Assembly: GCF_933775445.1 (NCBI RefSeq)
Contig: NC_065877.1
Span: 19,530,001-19,594,000 of the forward strand
Direction of reading: 5' to 3'
Length of the DNA: 64,000 bases
Origin: Argentina anserina
Taxonomy: Eukaryota; Streptophyta; Magnoliopsida; Rosales; Rosaceae
In this document: piece after piece, positions 45,317 to 56,518 of the stretch
Layout of the letters: each line of letters starts with the position of its first letter
Numbering within the stretch: position 1 is the first letter of the stretch
Made by a program: the position numbers and the translations under genes
Notes under the pieces: model-generated
Seen by the model: the letters and a program-made list of their open reading frames with translations, nothing else
Database searches by the model: none
What the model was told of the DNA's origin: nothing

Positions 45317-46883
45317 TGATAGGAGCACAAAGTGTGACGTTCTTAATGTTTATATGCCCTATTCTTATGCTTTGTTACTTCTTATTTAGTTGTTTTAGGT
45401 TCATATTTGATATGTGTATGTTCTAGGTAGAGCTATTTCGAATTTGGATGATTTGATGATGAAATTGTGCTAAGTGTTAGAACTCCTTATTGAGCTAGGA
45501 TTCCTTACTCGACTATGATTCTACTTTCCTATTTTCATTCTTTCCTATTCCTTAATCGACGATTTCTTTTCAGGAAAGACAAATCATATTTGGAAAGAAA
45601 GGAGAGTTGCCGAGATGCATTCCTAGTTGAACAAGGAAATCATATTCGAGTTGAAGAAGGAGAAGAGGAGGCCGGCCTAGCTACTCCTAGTTGGACCAAG
45701 AGATGTTGCCGTGCAGTCCTTAGAGTGATCTCCCTATTGGACTTGGTTTCCTACATCAAGTTGGATATGGAGTGCATAAATCAAATCCATAACAAAGAGG
45801 ATTTCAGTTTCCCAATTGGATTCTATCTCCTTATGGCACGGCAAGAAGGCTTCCTAAACCTCTATATATAGAGGCCGGCCTCTCCATTCAGCAACATCAT
45901 CAGCCCTATACACAAACACAGCCATAGCTCTGCCGAATTCATCCTTCACCATTCCAAGAAATCCTAAAACTGATTCCATCATTCCCCACCTATCAATAGC
46001 CTTCAAGCACGCTTGTGAAGAAGGTTTCATCCATAGAAGTCTCGGCTACACTTGTGGATTGCTTGATTTATAAAGTGTAACCATGATTCACTCTTGTTTA
46101 ATTTCGGTTTTGGTTTTATTCTTGTGCTTGGATGAAGCTTGCGATTTGTTTAGAGTAATCTTGTATCAATTTTGTCTATGAAATAGCTACTTGATTCAAT
46201 TTATATAGATGATTCGAAAATTGTTTTGGTTTTATGAATTTCTGTTTTTGGTTTCTGCCGAATGTATGTATGATCAATTTTCGATTTCTAAGTGTTATGA
46301 CTATGCTTGTAGCATGATATTTAGGTTGTTGGATTAAAGACTTATGCTAAGAACATGTTTATTCTTGTTTATGTGATTTTCGAATTGCATGGTTGTTGGT
46401 TAAGTAAGTGACATACTTGATGAATTCAATGTGCATGGCTTTGGAATTACATGATTAAGATGAACATGTTAGAATTTCGATTATGGCTGCTTGGTTTTGA
46501 TCGAATGTATTAAGTGTCTATGTGTTTAGGTTACTGCTTAGAACCCTAAATGCATGATCCATCCATGGTTGCTCAATATATGTCTCGGCATGATTTAATA
46601 AGAAGTTATAGAACTTGTTCGATTCCCTCTATGTGAGTTGTTTTGGTGATTGTTTATGTGTTGGTTGGTTGATCACATGTATATATTAGTTTAGGTTTTA
46701 TTTACTGTTTTTATGATTCAATCCAAAAGCTATATCAAACCTTAAACCCTTTATGAATTCGTGTAAGTATTGTGATCCTAAACCCTGGCTGGATCCCCGG
46801 TTTGTGAACGATACCCTCTTGCTTTATACTACTATGATGTGTTCAGGGTTAAATATTGATGTCGAGTAATCGAGCATTCATCA
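45317..46883 (+). repeat. 5' LTR of the Athila element
   Basis: 1567 bp, TGATAGG ... TTCATCA. A likely core promoter lies at 45859-45882, where CCTCTATATATAGAGG (a perfect 16-bp palindrome around TATA) overlaps GAGGCCGGCCTC (a perfect 12-bp palindrome). The 118-codon open frame at 45515-45871 ends inside this TATA region and so would lie upstream of transcription start. It is present in both LTRs and is not called as a gene. Confidence 0.92.
45859..45882 (+). promoter_or_regulatory. Palindromic TATA region in the Athila 5' LTR
   Basis: Two overlapping perfect palindromes, one centred on TATATA and one on the FseI-like GGCCGGCC, make up the probable core promoter. The same sequence occurs in the 3' LTR at about 55494-55517. 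Promoter activity is inferred from position and TATA content only. Confidence 0.6.
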
Positions 46884-46885
46884 AA

Positions 46886-46902
46886 TGGCGCCGTTGCCGG
46901 GG
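46886..46902 (+). other. Primer-binding site complementary to tRNA-Asp
   Basis: Two bases after the LTR end lies TGGCGCCGTTGCCGGGG, the complement of the 3' end of plant tRNA-Asp(GUC), including CCA. Athila-type elements are known to prime from tRNA-Asp. Confidence 0.88.
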
Positions 46903-47656
46903 ATCCATTAGAGATGGATCCCTAACTTTTACTACGAATTCATTGTGAATATTGTACATTTGTATATTCTTATTCTTATTCTTATTTCGTGTAACATATA
47001 GTAACGTATCTTAGGTTGTTGTTTTGGTGCTTGAGTGAATGATTGTTGTAGGTTGTAAATCGAACGGAATATGTAAAGTCCCTTTTGTTAATATTAGCCT
47101 TAACCCTTCATGCTAGCTCTCGAGTTTGCATGAGGTCGAGGGCGGCTTTTATTAACACTTGGAGATTTGTCTAACACATGAGGTTAAGTCCAGCTGAGTA
47201 AGGGGCACGCTCTTTTATTACTCTGGTGCATGGGACCAAAATTGGATCTCAGAGAACTACTGATTGACATACATCTCGGTGATGGAGTCGATAGGGAGTT
47301 CGCTCTCCGTAGTTCAACAAATGAGTCCTACCATGTTCACTATCTCTGATTGAGCTAAAGGCCTTCTGAAACAAAGACTTGATCTTGTGTCTAGGCATCC
47401 ATACTTAGGCCGCACGTCCACCTTGATTTACAACTTAGAATCAATCGATCGTTCGATCATTGAAATAGCAAAAAGAACTTGTGAATTGTATGAACTTGTG
47501 AAAACGTAAAGAACTAACACTTGTAAACCTGACATAGTTGCCGTGTCCCTCCCCATAAGTGTGCGTGTGTATGACTAAGGGAAGGCACGAATTTTATGTA
47601 TCCATCATGTATTCTTCAATGCTAACTCGTTATCTTTCGTACAACAGGTACTATGC
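46903..47656 (+). other. Athila untranslated leader
   Basis: About 750 bp between the primer site and the gag-pol start contain no substantial open frame. A leader of this length is normal for the group. An ATG at 47653 lies 4 bp upstream of the gag ATG in another frame. Confidence 0.7.
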
Positions 47657-50600
47657 ATGTCCGAATTTTCTAAGAAGACACAAGAGCTCAAGGATCGAAT
47701 TCAAGCACTTAGAGATTTAAACAACTCTTTCATAAGTAGACCTGTGAATTTCGAAACATCTCCAAGCAATTCAATCTTAAACTCTTCACCTAGATCAGAG
47801 GAAGAGGAAGATCTGTCCTTTCCCTTCGTCTTCAATTCAGACTTAGACACAATTGCGGGCCGTGACATAATTCCTGTTGGTGCTCCAATGGCACTTAAGA
47901 ATGCATTCATTCCTACCACCCCGGAATCACCTTCATGCATTGCTTTCACTGCACCTGATGAAGCTAACTTCTCCATTCCCGTTCAATTGCTTGGGCAGCT
48001 GCCCAAGTACTCTGGTTCTTCAATGGAAGACCCTAATGTTCACCTTAGGGAGTTCTTGGACATTTGCAAGCTCCAATCGATTCATCATCTTTCTCAAGAA
48101 GGCTTGAGGTTGCTTTTGTTCCCATTTACCCTTAAGGATGATGCTAAACGTTGGTTATATTCTTTGCCTGCAGGAATCATCACTACATGGGACGAAATGA
48201 CTAGGAGGTTCTTGAAGCAATTCTTCCCTGCTCAACTCACGAAAAGACTTAGGAGGGAGATTCAGAACTTCACTCAAAAAGATGGTGATTCACTCTATGA
48301 GGCTTGGGAGGAATTTCAGGAACTACAAAGGAAGTGCCCTCACCATGGTATTTCGTTGGATGACTTGGTGCAATTCTTCTATGAAGGACTCGACACCACC
48401 AATAAGAGCATGGTAGACTCGGCATGTGGCTGCACATTCATGAACAAAACCGGTCAAGAAGCTTACACCTTGATTGATGACTTGGCTGACAACAATCGCC
48501 AATTTAGTTCCAAGGAGAAGAGAGGAAGCAAGAGCCGTGGGGTGTATGATGTTGATGCACGAAAGGATCACACTACTGACAATTGTCCAAATGGTGCAAT
48601 GACTGAAGAAGAGTTGAACTTTATGGGGCAACAAAGGCCTAGGTACGATCCATACTCGAACACATACAACCCTGGACTTAGAGATCATCCAAATTTTCGT
48701 TGGAGCAACAATGCTCAACCATCCAATGCTCAACCATCCAATGCTCAAGGTCAAGGACCTCGTCCTTCAGGTTTGTTTGTGAGGTCTCAGGTACCTCAAG
48801 GTTCTGCTCCCTTTAACTCTAATGTTCATGGTTCGAATAATGCATCTTCACCTAATTATGATGAACTTTTGAAGTCTCTTGCTCAAGGGCAACAAAATCT
48901 AAACTCTGCTACTCAAGCTTTAGTTACAGGTCAACAAGCTCATTCTAAGGATATAACCGAGCTTAAGAAGCAGATGGGCCAAGTGATCGATTTCATGGGC
49001 AAGATCCATGAAGGAGGGAAGCTGCCAAGCCAAACTGAGCCTAATCCGAACGTGAAGGCCATGGTGACAAGAAGTGGGCGGATCTTGGATGCTCCATTGC
49101 AGCAACACAAGAAGGCCGTGCCTTCTAAAGGTAAGGAGGCCGAGAATTGCAATGTCAAAGACTTAGAGAAGGACCCTGCCTCCTCTAAAGCCAATGATGC
49201 CGTGCCTCTACCAAAAGAAGATCATGCCGTGCATGACAAAGGTAAGGATCCTAACTCTAGTGGTTTGGTTTCAACTAATGATCTTCCTCGTGTTCCCTTC
49301 CCTAGTAGATTTGCAAAGCAAAAGAAGGATGACTCTGATCAAGCCATGCTCGACATTTTCAAGAAGGTGGAAGTGAACATGCCTCTTATTGAATGCATAC
49401 AACAAAATCCTAAGTATGCTAAGTTTTTGAAAGAATTGTGCACCAACAAGAGGATGACTCGAGAGAAGGAGGTTGTTACAATGAGTGAGACGGTTTCTGC
49501 CGTGCTCCAAAGGAAGCTACCACCAAAGCTCAAGGATCCAGGGAGTTTTTCTATCCCTTGTACAATTGGAAACATGACATTTGAAAAGATAATGTTAGAC
49601 TTAGGTGCATCTATCAATGTAATGCCGCACTATATCTATGAGAACCTAGGGCTAGGTGATTTGAAACGTGATAATGTTGTGATTCGATTGGCTGATTGTT
49701 CCAACAAAGTCCCTTTGGGCTATGTTGAAGATGTTCTTGTGCAGGTTTCGAGCTTGATCTTTCCTGCCGACTTCTATGTCATAGACATGGAACCAACGGA
49801 GGCAGATGACAAGGAGGTCCCTATCTTGTTGGGCCGCCCCTTCATGAGGACTGCAAGAACAAAAATCGATGTGTTTAGTGGATCACTCACCTTTGAGTTC
49901 GATGGTGAAGTGATTAGCTTCAACATCTTTGAAGCTATGAGGTATCCTCTTTCGGAGTTAAGTGATTGTTTTTCAGTTGACATACTTGATTCCCTTGCAG
50001 ATAACTATCTAGATACCTTGACAAATGACGAGTTGGCACTCACCATTGCCCAAGGGGCCGGATTTACAAGTGATAGCTCAAACATTTCGGTGCTAGAAGC
50101 TAAGGATGCCGTGCCATCCTTCATTCATGAAAACGTGACCTCTCTTGAGGTTGCACGTGAGGTAAGCTTTGTCTCTCCTAGTCGAATTCTCTTAACTACT
50201 AACAAGAATCTTCCTTCTGTGGTGCAAGCTCCAAAGCTTGATCTTAAGGTTCTTCCGGACCACTTGAAGTATGCGTTTCTAGGGGAAGAGGATACATTGC
50301 CCGTGATCATATCATCTGCACTAAATGAGGAGCAAGAAGAGAGATTGATTGAAGTGTTGAAGAGACACAAGACGGCAATAGGATGGACCTTAGCCGACAT
50401 CAAGGGGATCAGCCCTACCATGTGTGTGCATCGAATATTGCTAGAAGATGGTGCCAAACCAACCAAGGAAGGTCAGAGACGCCTTCATCCACCAATGATG
50501 CAAGTTGTAAAGGATGAAATCACTAAGTTGCACGATTGTGGCGTGATCTACCCCATCTCGGATAGTAGGTGGATCTCTCCTATTCAAGTTGTGCCAAAGA

Positions 50601-51784
50601 AGTCAGGCATCACGGTGGTGAAGAACAAGGACAACGAATTGGTGCCTCAAAGGACAGTGACCGGACATAGGGTATGTATTGACTATAGGAAGCTCAATGC
50701 GACAACAAGGAAGGATCACATGCCATTGCCATTCATTGATCAAATGCTTGAAAGGTTAGCTGGTCACTCTTTCTATTGTTTCCTTGATGGATATTGTGGA
50801 TACAACCAAATAAGTGTTGCGGAAGAAGATCAAGAGAAGACTACGTTCACATGCCCTTTTGGTACGTTTGCTTATCGTCGCATGCCTTTTGGTTTATGCA
50901 ACGCCCCAGGTACGTTTCAACGTTGTATGTATCACATTTTCTCCGAGTATATTGGTTCTAAAATTGAAGTTTTCATGGATGATTTTTCTGTCTATGGTGA
51001 AGATTTCGAAACTTGCTTAGAAAATGTTGAACTTGTGCTCAAACGTTGTGAAGAAACTAACTTGGTTTTGAATTGGGAAAAATGTCACTTTATGGTCACG
51101 CAAGGCATTGTCTTAGGTCATATTGTTTCATCTAGAGGAATTGAGGTTGATAAGTCTAAAATAGATCTTGTGCGTCACTTATCCCTCCCCACAAGTGTGA
51201 GGGATGTTCGATCGTTTCTTGGACATGCAGGTTTCTATCGTAGGTTTATCCAGGATTTTTCCAAGATTGCGAGACCAATGAGTTCATTGCTTCAAAAAGA
51301 CGTCCCATTTCACTTTGATGATGATTGCAAGCATGCATTCGAGACCTTGAAGAAGCTTCTAACTTCAGCACCAATCATGGCACCGCCGGATTGGTCCTTG
51401 CCATTTGAGTTGATGTGTGATGCCTCCAACTATGCAGTTGGAGCCGTGCTAGGGCAAAGGAAGGACAAGCAGCCCTACGCCATCTACTATGCCTCACGAA
51501 CGCTCAATGATGCTAAACAAAACTACACCACAACTGAAAAAGAACTTCTTGCCGTGATCTTTGCTCTAGATAAGTTTCGTTCTTACTTACTTCAATCTAA
51601 AGTTATTGTTTACACTGACCATGCAGCTTTGAAGTATTTAATGACAAAGAAGGATGCCAAACCGAGATTGATTCGATGGATTCTTCTACTCCAAGAATTT
51701 GATCTCGAGATCAAGGACAAGAAGGGAAGTGACAATGTTGTGGCGGATCACTTGAGTCGTTTGGTGAGAGATGCCGAGCCCTAG
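47657..51784 (+). CDS. Athila gag-protease-RT-RNase H polyprotein, 1375 aa
   Basis: The open frame runs unbroken for 1375 codons. Residues 150-280 form the retrotransposon gag domain (KDDAKRWLYSLPAG, FLKQFFPAQLTKRLRREIQN). A glutamine- and asparagine-rich linker follows, and no complete CCHC knuckle was seen. The protease site is DLGASIN at 648-654, with ILLGRPFMRTA near 723-733. RT shows CIDYRKLNA (about 1007), FLDGYCGYNQ (1042) and the catalytic FMDDF (1106-1110). RNase H carries D1255 (CDASN), E1295 (TEKELLA), D1321 (YTDHAAL) and D1364 (VVADHLSRL). It ends at a TAG after RDAEP; integrase continues in the same frame. The product would form particles, copy element RNA and process itself. All key residues are intact. 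Confidence 0.93.
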   Translation: MSEFSKKTQELKDRIQALRDLNNSFISRPVNFETSPSNSILNSSPRSEEEEDLSFPFVFNSDLDTIAGRDIIPVGAPMALKNAFIPTTPESPSCIAFTAPDEANFSIPVQLLGQLPKYSGSSMEDPNVHLREFLDICKLQSIHHLSQEGLRLLLFPFTLKDDAKRWLYSLPAGIITTWDEMTRRFLKQFFPAQLTKRLRREIQNFTQKDGDSLYEAWEEFQELQRKCPHHGISLDDLVQFFYEGLDTTNKSMVDSACGCTFMNKTGQEAYTLIDDLADNNRQFSSKEKRGSKSRGVYDVDARKDHTTDNCPNGAMTEEELNFMGQQRPRYDPYSNTYNPGLRDHPNFRWSNNAQPSNAQPSNAQGQGPRPSGLFVRSQVPQGSAPFNSNVHGSNNASSPNYDELLKSLAQGQQNLNSATQALVTGQQAHSKDITELKKQMGQVIDFMGKIHEGGKLPSQTEPNPNVKAMVTRSGRILDAPLQQHKKAVPSKGKEAENCNVKDLEKDPASSKANDAVPLPKEDHAVHDKGKDPNSSGLVSTNDLPRVPFPSRFAKQKKDDSDQAMLDIFKKVEVNMPLIECIQQNPKYAKFLKELCTNKRMTREKEVVTMSETVSAVLQRKLPPKLKDPGSFSIPCTIGNMTFEKIMLDLGASINVMPHYIYENLGLGDLKRDNVVIRLADCSNKVPLGYVEDVLVQVSSLIFPADFYVIDMEPTEADDKEVPILLGRPFMRTARTKIDVFSGSLTFEFDGEVISFNIFEAMRYPLSELSDCFSVDILDSLADNYLDTLTNDELALTIAQGAGFTSDSSNISVLEAKDAVPSFIHENVTSLEVAREVSFVSPSRILLTTNKNLPSVVQAPKLDLKVLPDHLKYAFLGEEDTLPVIISSALNEEQEERLIEVLKRHKTAIGWTLADIKGISPTMCVHRILLEDGAKPTKEGQRRLHPPMMQVVKDEITKLHDCGVIYPISDSRWISPIQVVPKKSGITVVKNKDNELVPQRTVTGHRVCIDYRKLNATTRKDHMPLPFIDQMLERLAGHSFYCFLDGYCGYNQISVAEEDQEKTTFTCPFGTFAYRRMPFGLCNAPGTFQRCMYHIFSEYIGSKIEVFMDDFSVYGEDFETCLENVELVLKRCEETNLVLNWEKCHFMVTQGIVLGHIVSSRGIEVDKSKIDLVRHLSLPTSVRDVRSFLGHAGFYRRFIQDFSKIARPMSSLLQKDVPFHFDDDCKHAFETLKKLLTSAPIMAPPDWSLPFELMCDASNYAVGAVLGQRKDKQPYAIYYASRTLNDAKQNYTTTEKELLAVIFALDKFRSYLLQSKVIVYTDHAALKYLMTKKDAKPRLIRWILLLQEFDLEIKDKKGSDNVVADHLSRLVRDAEP

Positions 51785-53137
51785 GCCATCCAAGAGAGCT
51801 TTCCGGACGAGCAACTCTTTCGAGTTGAGGTAAGTGAGCCATGGTATGCAGATATTGTCAATTATCTTGTTTCTAAGCAATTTCCTGATACATTATCGCA
51901 TGCTCAAAAGAATAGACTCAAGGCATTAGCTAAGTATTATGTTTGGGATGAACCATACTTGTGGAAACATTGTGTTGATCAAATCATTAGGAGGTGTGTC
52001 CCTAAACATGAACATCAATCTATACTTACGTTTTGCCATTCTGAATCTTGTGGAGGACATTTTGGTTCACGTAGGACTGCTCTTAAGGTGTTAGAATGTG
52101 GTTTCTTTTGGCCTACGATTTTCAAAGATGCATATCATTTTTGCATGACTTGTGATAGGTGCCAACGCATGGGAAACTTAGGATCTAGAGATCAAATGCC
52201 TATGACACCGATTATATATGTTGAAATTTTTGATTGTTGGGGTATTGATTTCATGGGACCTTTTCCTAGCTCAAATGGTTTCTTATACATACTCGTTTGT
52301 GTGGACTATGTTTCGAAATGGGTGGAAGCAAAGGCCACCCGGACTAATGATTCTCGAGTTGTTGCAGATTTCCTTCGTTCTAACATTTTCTCTAGGTTTG
52401 GTATGCCGAGAGTTATCATTAGTGATGGAGGATCTCACTTTTGCAACCGGACCATTGAGGCGTTGTTGAAGAAGTATGGAATCAAGCATAAGGTTGCTAC
52501 GCCTTATCACCCCCAAACAAGTGGACAAGTGGAGTTATCTAATCGTGAGATCAAGAGAATTTTAGAGAAGTCTGTTGGACCATCACGCAAGGATTGGTCT
52601 CAACGATTGGATGATGCTCTTTGGGCCTATAGGACGGCATACAAGACTCCCCTAGGCATGTCACCATTTCGACTAGTCTATGGCAAGGCGTGCCATCTTC
52701 CCGTGGAGCTTGAACATCGTGCATGGTGGGCTGTGAAGAATTTTAACATGGATATTGATGAGGCCAGATTACATAGGAAGCTACAATTGCATGAGCTTGA
52801 AGAGATTCGGAATGAGGCCTATGATTCGGCAATGGTTTACAAGGAGAAGACTAAGACATTCCATGACCGCATGATTAGGAAGAAACACTTTGTCGTTGGG
52901 CAGAAAGTTCTTTTGTTTAATTCTCGACTTAGATTGTTTCCGGGCAAGCTCCGTTCTAGGTGGCTTGGACCGTTTGTTGTTACTAATGTTTTTCCTTCTG
53001 GTGCTATTCAGATCAAAAGCATGGTGCATGGAAAGGAATTCACGGTCAATGGACATCGCTTGAAGCCGTACTATGACAATTTCGTGGAACACAATGTGGA
53101 GGAGACGTCTCTCCTTGATCCTACGGCAAGCAAGTGA
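51785..53137 (+). CDS. Athila integrase, in frame after an amber codon
   Basis: Reading resumes directly after the TAG at 51782-51784 in the same frame, beginning [20 protein letters not shown], for 450 codons to a TGA. No ATG starts it, so expression would need readthrough or this is a disabling mutation. The zinc-binding region has H-x6-H ([11 protein letters not shown]) and CDRC. The catalytic core has Asp in GIDFMGPF, Asp in ISDGGSHF and Glu in [10 protein letters not shown], and the last two are 35 residues apart (D-35-E). The C-terminal [16 protein letters not shown] and NGHRLKPYY match the gypsy GPY/F module; there is no chromodomain. Confidence 0.88.
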   Translation, partial: AIQESFPDEQLFRVEVSEPWYADIVNYLVSKQFPDTLSHAQKNRLKALAKYYVWDEPYLWKHCVDQIIRRCVPKHEHQSILTFCHSESCGGHFGSRRTALKVLECGFFWPTIFKDAYHFCMTCDRCQRMGNLGSRDQMPMTPIIYVEIFDCWGIDFMGPFPSSNGFLYILVCVDYVSKWVEAKATRTNDSRVVADFLRSNIFSRFGMPRVIISDGGSHFCNRTIEALLKKYGIKHKVATPYHPQTSGQVELSNREIKRILEKSVGPSRKDWSQRLDDALWAYRTAYKTPLGMSPFRLVYGKACHLPVELEHRAWWAVKNFNMDIDEARLHRKLQLHELEEIRNEAYDSAMVYKEKTKTFHDRMIRKKHFVVGQKVLLFNSRLRLFPGKLRSRWLGPFVVTNVFPSGAIQIKSMVHGKEFTVNGHRLKPYYDNFVEHNVEETSLLDPTASK

Positions 53138-54951
53138 TGATTTGAAGATAGTCTAGGCTATAGACTCTAAACTTAAGCCAATGAAGGAGCCATCAACGAG
53201 TGTTTGCATTTTCTTACCCCTTAACTCTTTCTAATTTTCGTTGCTTATCATATTGTACATTGAGGGCAATGTAAGTTTTAAGTGTGGGGTGGGGTATACA
53301 TCATTCGTTGAATTCTATTGTTTGAAGTTATGTGTTTAAATTTTGTGTTTGATTTTCGAAATTTTAGTGTCATTTTAGTTCTGTTTTTCGATTTTTAAGT
53401 TGTTTAGTTGTTTTGTTTTTGTTTTGAGTCCTAGGTATGCCTTTAACTGTCTAGGATGAGTTGATCTTTGAATTTATGGTTGATAGATGATCATGATATT
53501 GGAATGAAATTCATTGTTATTTGATGGTTAATCGATGTGTAGATTTTGTACGAACATGTAGTAGATGAGGATTTTGAAACTTAGGTACAGAATGAGCATG
53601 TTCCTTACTTGTTTGAATTCATGTAACCTATGTGAGATTCGAGCCATATATGTGCCTTTCTTTGGAGAGTTTATTCTATCGTTTCTTGGCGTTATAACCT
53701 CATTACATCTATTTTGATCAATTCATATGCCATAGAATTGCAATGAACTAGAGAATGCTAGAACTTACTTTGTGAAACTTTCGAAGCTTGATGTCATAAT
53801 ATACTCTGATTTTGAAAAGGATTGTTGGATTTTTTTTAGGATTTCCACCACTTTAAGCCAAAAAGCCGTATATCCATATTTGAGCCCTGCTTGGGACACC
53901 TTAGTTTTAACCCCTTTGAGCCTACGTTAAGCCTTTTCGTTCATTACCAACATGTTATATCCCTGCTTAGTATAGTTATATCTCTACCTTGTCTTTGAGG
54001 CTTGGTAGAGCCGATTGTGGATGTTAATATGGAGTGATGATTTGATTCAAGTGTGGGGTTATGCTATTGTATGTATGTTATGCCGTGAAAAGAGAAAGAA
54101 AAGAAAGAAAAATGTATTGAAGCCGTGAAAAGAAGAAGAGAAAAAGTATATATATACACGGCTAAAGAAAAAAATATGAAAAGATTGAATGATGATCTCG
54201 GCATACATACATGTTTTTTGTGAATTTAGAGTTGTGATGTATTTGTTGAAGGCTCAATAATATTATACTTTAGCCTTTGTTCGTTTTCACAATGTTTAAA
54301 GTGAAGAATGGGTCCAACATGATGATATTTGGCCCTTGTTTTATGGAGTATGGCGACATAAGGTGGATGTTTTGCTCTGCTAATTCTTGAGGATGACCTT
54401 TGTGATTCCTTTACTCTGAAAAATAATATCCATGCCGAGCCTAACCTATCCCTTTTCTAAAGATCCGCATGATTCTTAAAATGAGTAGCTCTTGATTTGT
54501 GGAGTTTGTTTCATGAGTAAGCATATGGTTTGGGTTCAGTTGTGCATATGATTGGTATCTTTCATGAGGTTTTCGATTTCTCTATGTTCATAACTCTTGT
54601 GTGTGAAAAGCTTTTAAGCATATGCCATGTTCTTGAGAGAAAAGATTTCGAGTGCATATCCCTTGTGAGTTGAATTTGAACTTGTTTTGAACATGTTGAG
54701 CTTAATTTCACCTTTTTTTCTGCCATGTCTTACTTGTTAAATGAAATTTCATGTTTATTAACCATTGAATTCATCCTATCTATTTCGATTGAGTGTTATT
54801 CTTGATGCTATGAGTTTAAAGATCTCTGAGACAAAATGTTGAAGGCATTAGTGTTGTGTCGTTAGTTTTAGTGTTTTGATTTTTGTTTTATGTTTTGATT
54901 TCTCTTTTTAGTGTTTGCTAAGGGACTAGCAAAGTCTAAGTGTGGGGTTGT
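53138..54951 (+). other. Athila 3' region without env-like gene
   Basis: This 1.8-kb stretch is AT-rich and has no substantial open frame. Athila relatives often carry an env-like gene here, and none is recognisable. The 11-mer AAGTGTGGGGT occurs three times: 53280-53290, 54049-54059 and 54938-54948. The last is the polypurine tract next to the 3' LTR. A purine-rich GCCGTGAAAAGA motif repeats at about 54083 and 54123. Confidence 0.75.
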
Positions 54952-56518
54952 TGATAGGAGCACAAAGTGTGACGTTCTTAATGTTTATATGCCCTATTCT
55001 TATGCTTTGTTACTTCTTATTTAGTTGTTTTAGGTTCATATTTGATATGTGTATGTTCTAGGTAGAGCTATTTCGAATTTGGATGATTTGATGATGAAAT
55101 TGTGCTAAGTGTTAGAACTCCTTATTGAGCTAGGATTCCTTACTCGACTATGATTCTACTTTCCTATTTTCATTCTTTCCTATTCCTTAATCGACGATTT
55201 CTTTTCAGGAAAGACAAATCATATTTGGAAAGAAAGGAGAGTTGCCGAGATGCATTCCTAGTTGAACAAGGAAATCATATTCGAGTTGAAGAAGGAGAAG
55301 AGGAGGCCGGCCTAGCTACTCCTAGTTGGACCAAGAGATGTTGCCGTGCAGTCCTTAGAGTGATCTCCCTATTGGACTTGGTTTCCTACATCAAGTTGGA
55401 TATGGAGTGCATAAATCAAATCCATAACAAAGAGGATTTCAGTTTCCCAATTGGATTCTATCTCCTTATGGCACGGCAAGAAGGCTTCCTAAACCTCTAT
55501 ATATAGAGGCCGGCCTCTCCATTCAGCAACATCATCAGCCCTATACACAAACACAGCCATAGCTCTGCCGAATTCATCCTTCACCATTCCAAGAAATCCT
55601 AAAACCGATTCCATCATTCCCCACCTATCAATAGCCTTCAAGCACGCTTGTGAAGAAGGTTTCATCCATAGAAGTCTCGGCTACACTTGTGGATTGCTTG
55701 ATTTATAAAGTGTAACCATGATTCACTCTTGTTTAATTTCGGTTTTAGTTTTATTCTTGTGCTTGGATGAAGCTTGCGATTTGTTTAGAGTAATCTTGTA
55801 TCAATTTTGTCTATGAAATAGCTACTTGATTCAATTTATATAGATGATTCGAAAATTGTTTTGGTTTTATGAATTTCTGTTTTTGGTTTATGCCGAATGT
55901 ATGTATGATCAATTTTCGATTTCTAAGTGTTATGACTATGCTTGTAGCATGATATTTAGGTTGTTGGATTAAAGACTTATGCTAAGAACATGTTTATTCT
56001 TGTTTATGTGATTTTCAAATTGCATGGTTGTTGGTTAAGTAAGTGACATACTTGATGAATTCAATGTGCATGGCTTTGGAATTACATGATTAAGATGAAC
56101 ATGTTAGAATTTCGATTATGGCTGCTTGGTTTTGATCGAATGTATTAAGTGTCTATGTGTTTAGGTTACTGCTTAGAACCCTAAATGCATGATCCATCCA
56201 TGGTTGCTCAATATATGTCTCGGCATGATTCAATAAGAAGTTATAGAACTTGTTCGATTCCCTCTATGTGAGTTGTTTTGGTGATTGTTTATGTGTTGGT
56301 TGGTTGATCACATGTATATATTAGTTTAGGTTTTATTTACTGTTTTTATGATTCAATCCAAAAGCTATATCAAACCTTAAACCCTTTATGAATTCGTGTA
56401 AGTATTGTGATCCTAAACCCTGGCTGGATCCCCGGTTTGTGAACGATACCCTCTTGCTTTATACTACTATGATGTGTTCAGGGTTAAATATTGATGTCGA
56501 GTAATCGAGCATTCATCA
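54952..56518 (+). repeat. 3' LTR of the Athila element
   Basis: 1567 bp, the same length as the 5' LTR. By eye it differs at five positions (four transitions and one transversion), all in the second half or near the middle, with no indels. It is followed by the duplication ACCGG at 56519-56523. Confidence 0.92.

Larger units (their letters stand above)
45317..56518 (+). mobile_element. Athila-clade Ty3/gypsy retrotransposon, young and nearly intact
   Basis: The element is 11,202 bp with two 1567-bp LTRs, a perfect ACCGG duplication, a primer site complementary to tRNA-Asp, a gag-pol frame and a purine tract before the 3' LTR. Pol order (protease, RT, RNase H, integrase), the DLGAS protease site, FMDDF RT and tRNA-Asp priming point to the Athila/Calypso/Cyclops group of non-chromodomain plant gypsy elements. 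I counted five LTR differences, all substitutions. The one clear coding defect is an amber codon at 51782-51784. No env-like open frame is found in the 1.8 kb between pol and the 3' LTR. It lies inside the gag of copia D. Confidence 0.93.

Noticed and set aside
45515..45871. 118-codon ORF starting with ATG in the Athila LTR, identical in the 3' LTR at 55150-55506
   Set aside because: It ends inside the TATA region and so lies upstream of the likely transcription start. Its conservation between LTRs only reflects their recent common origin. No similarity to a known protein is recognised.
51959..51961. Independent start of an integrase gene at this codon
   Set aside because: The codon is TTG, and the frame is open and homologous back to the amber codon at 51782, so integrase is part of the long pol frame.
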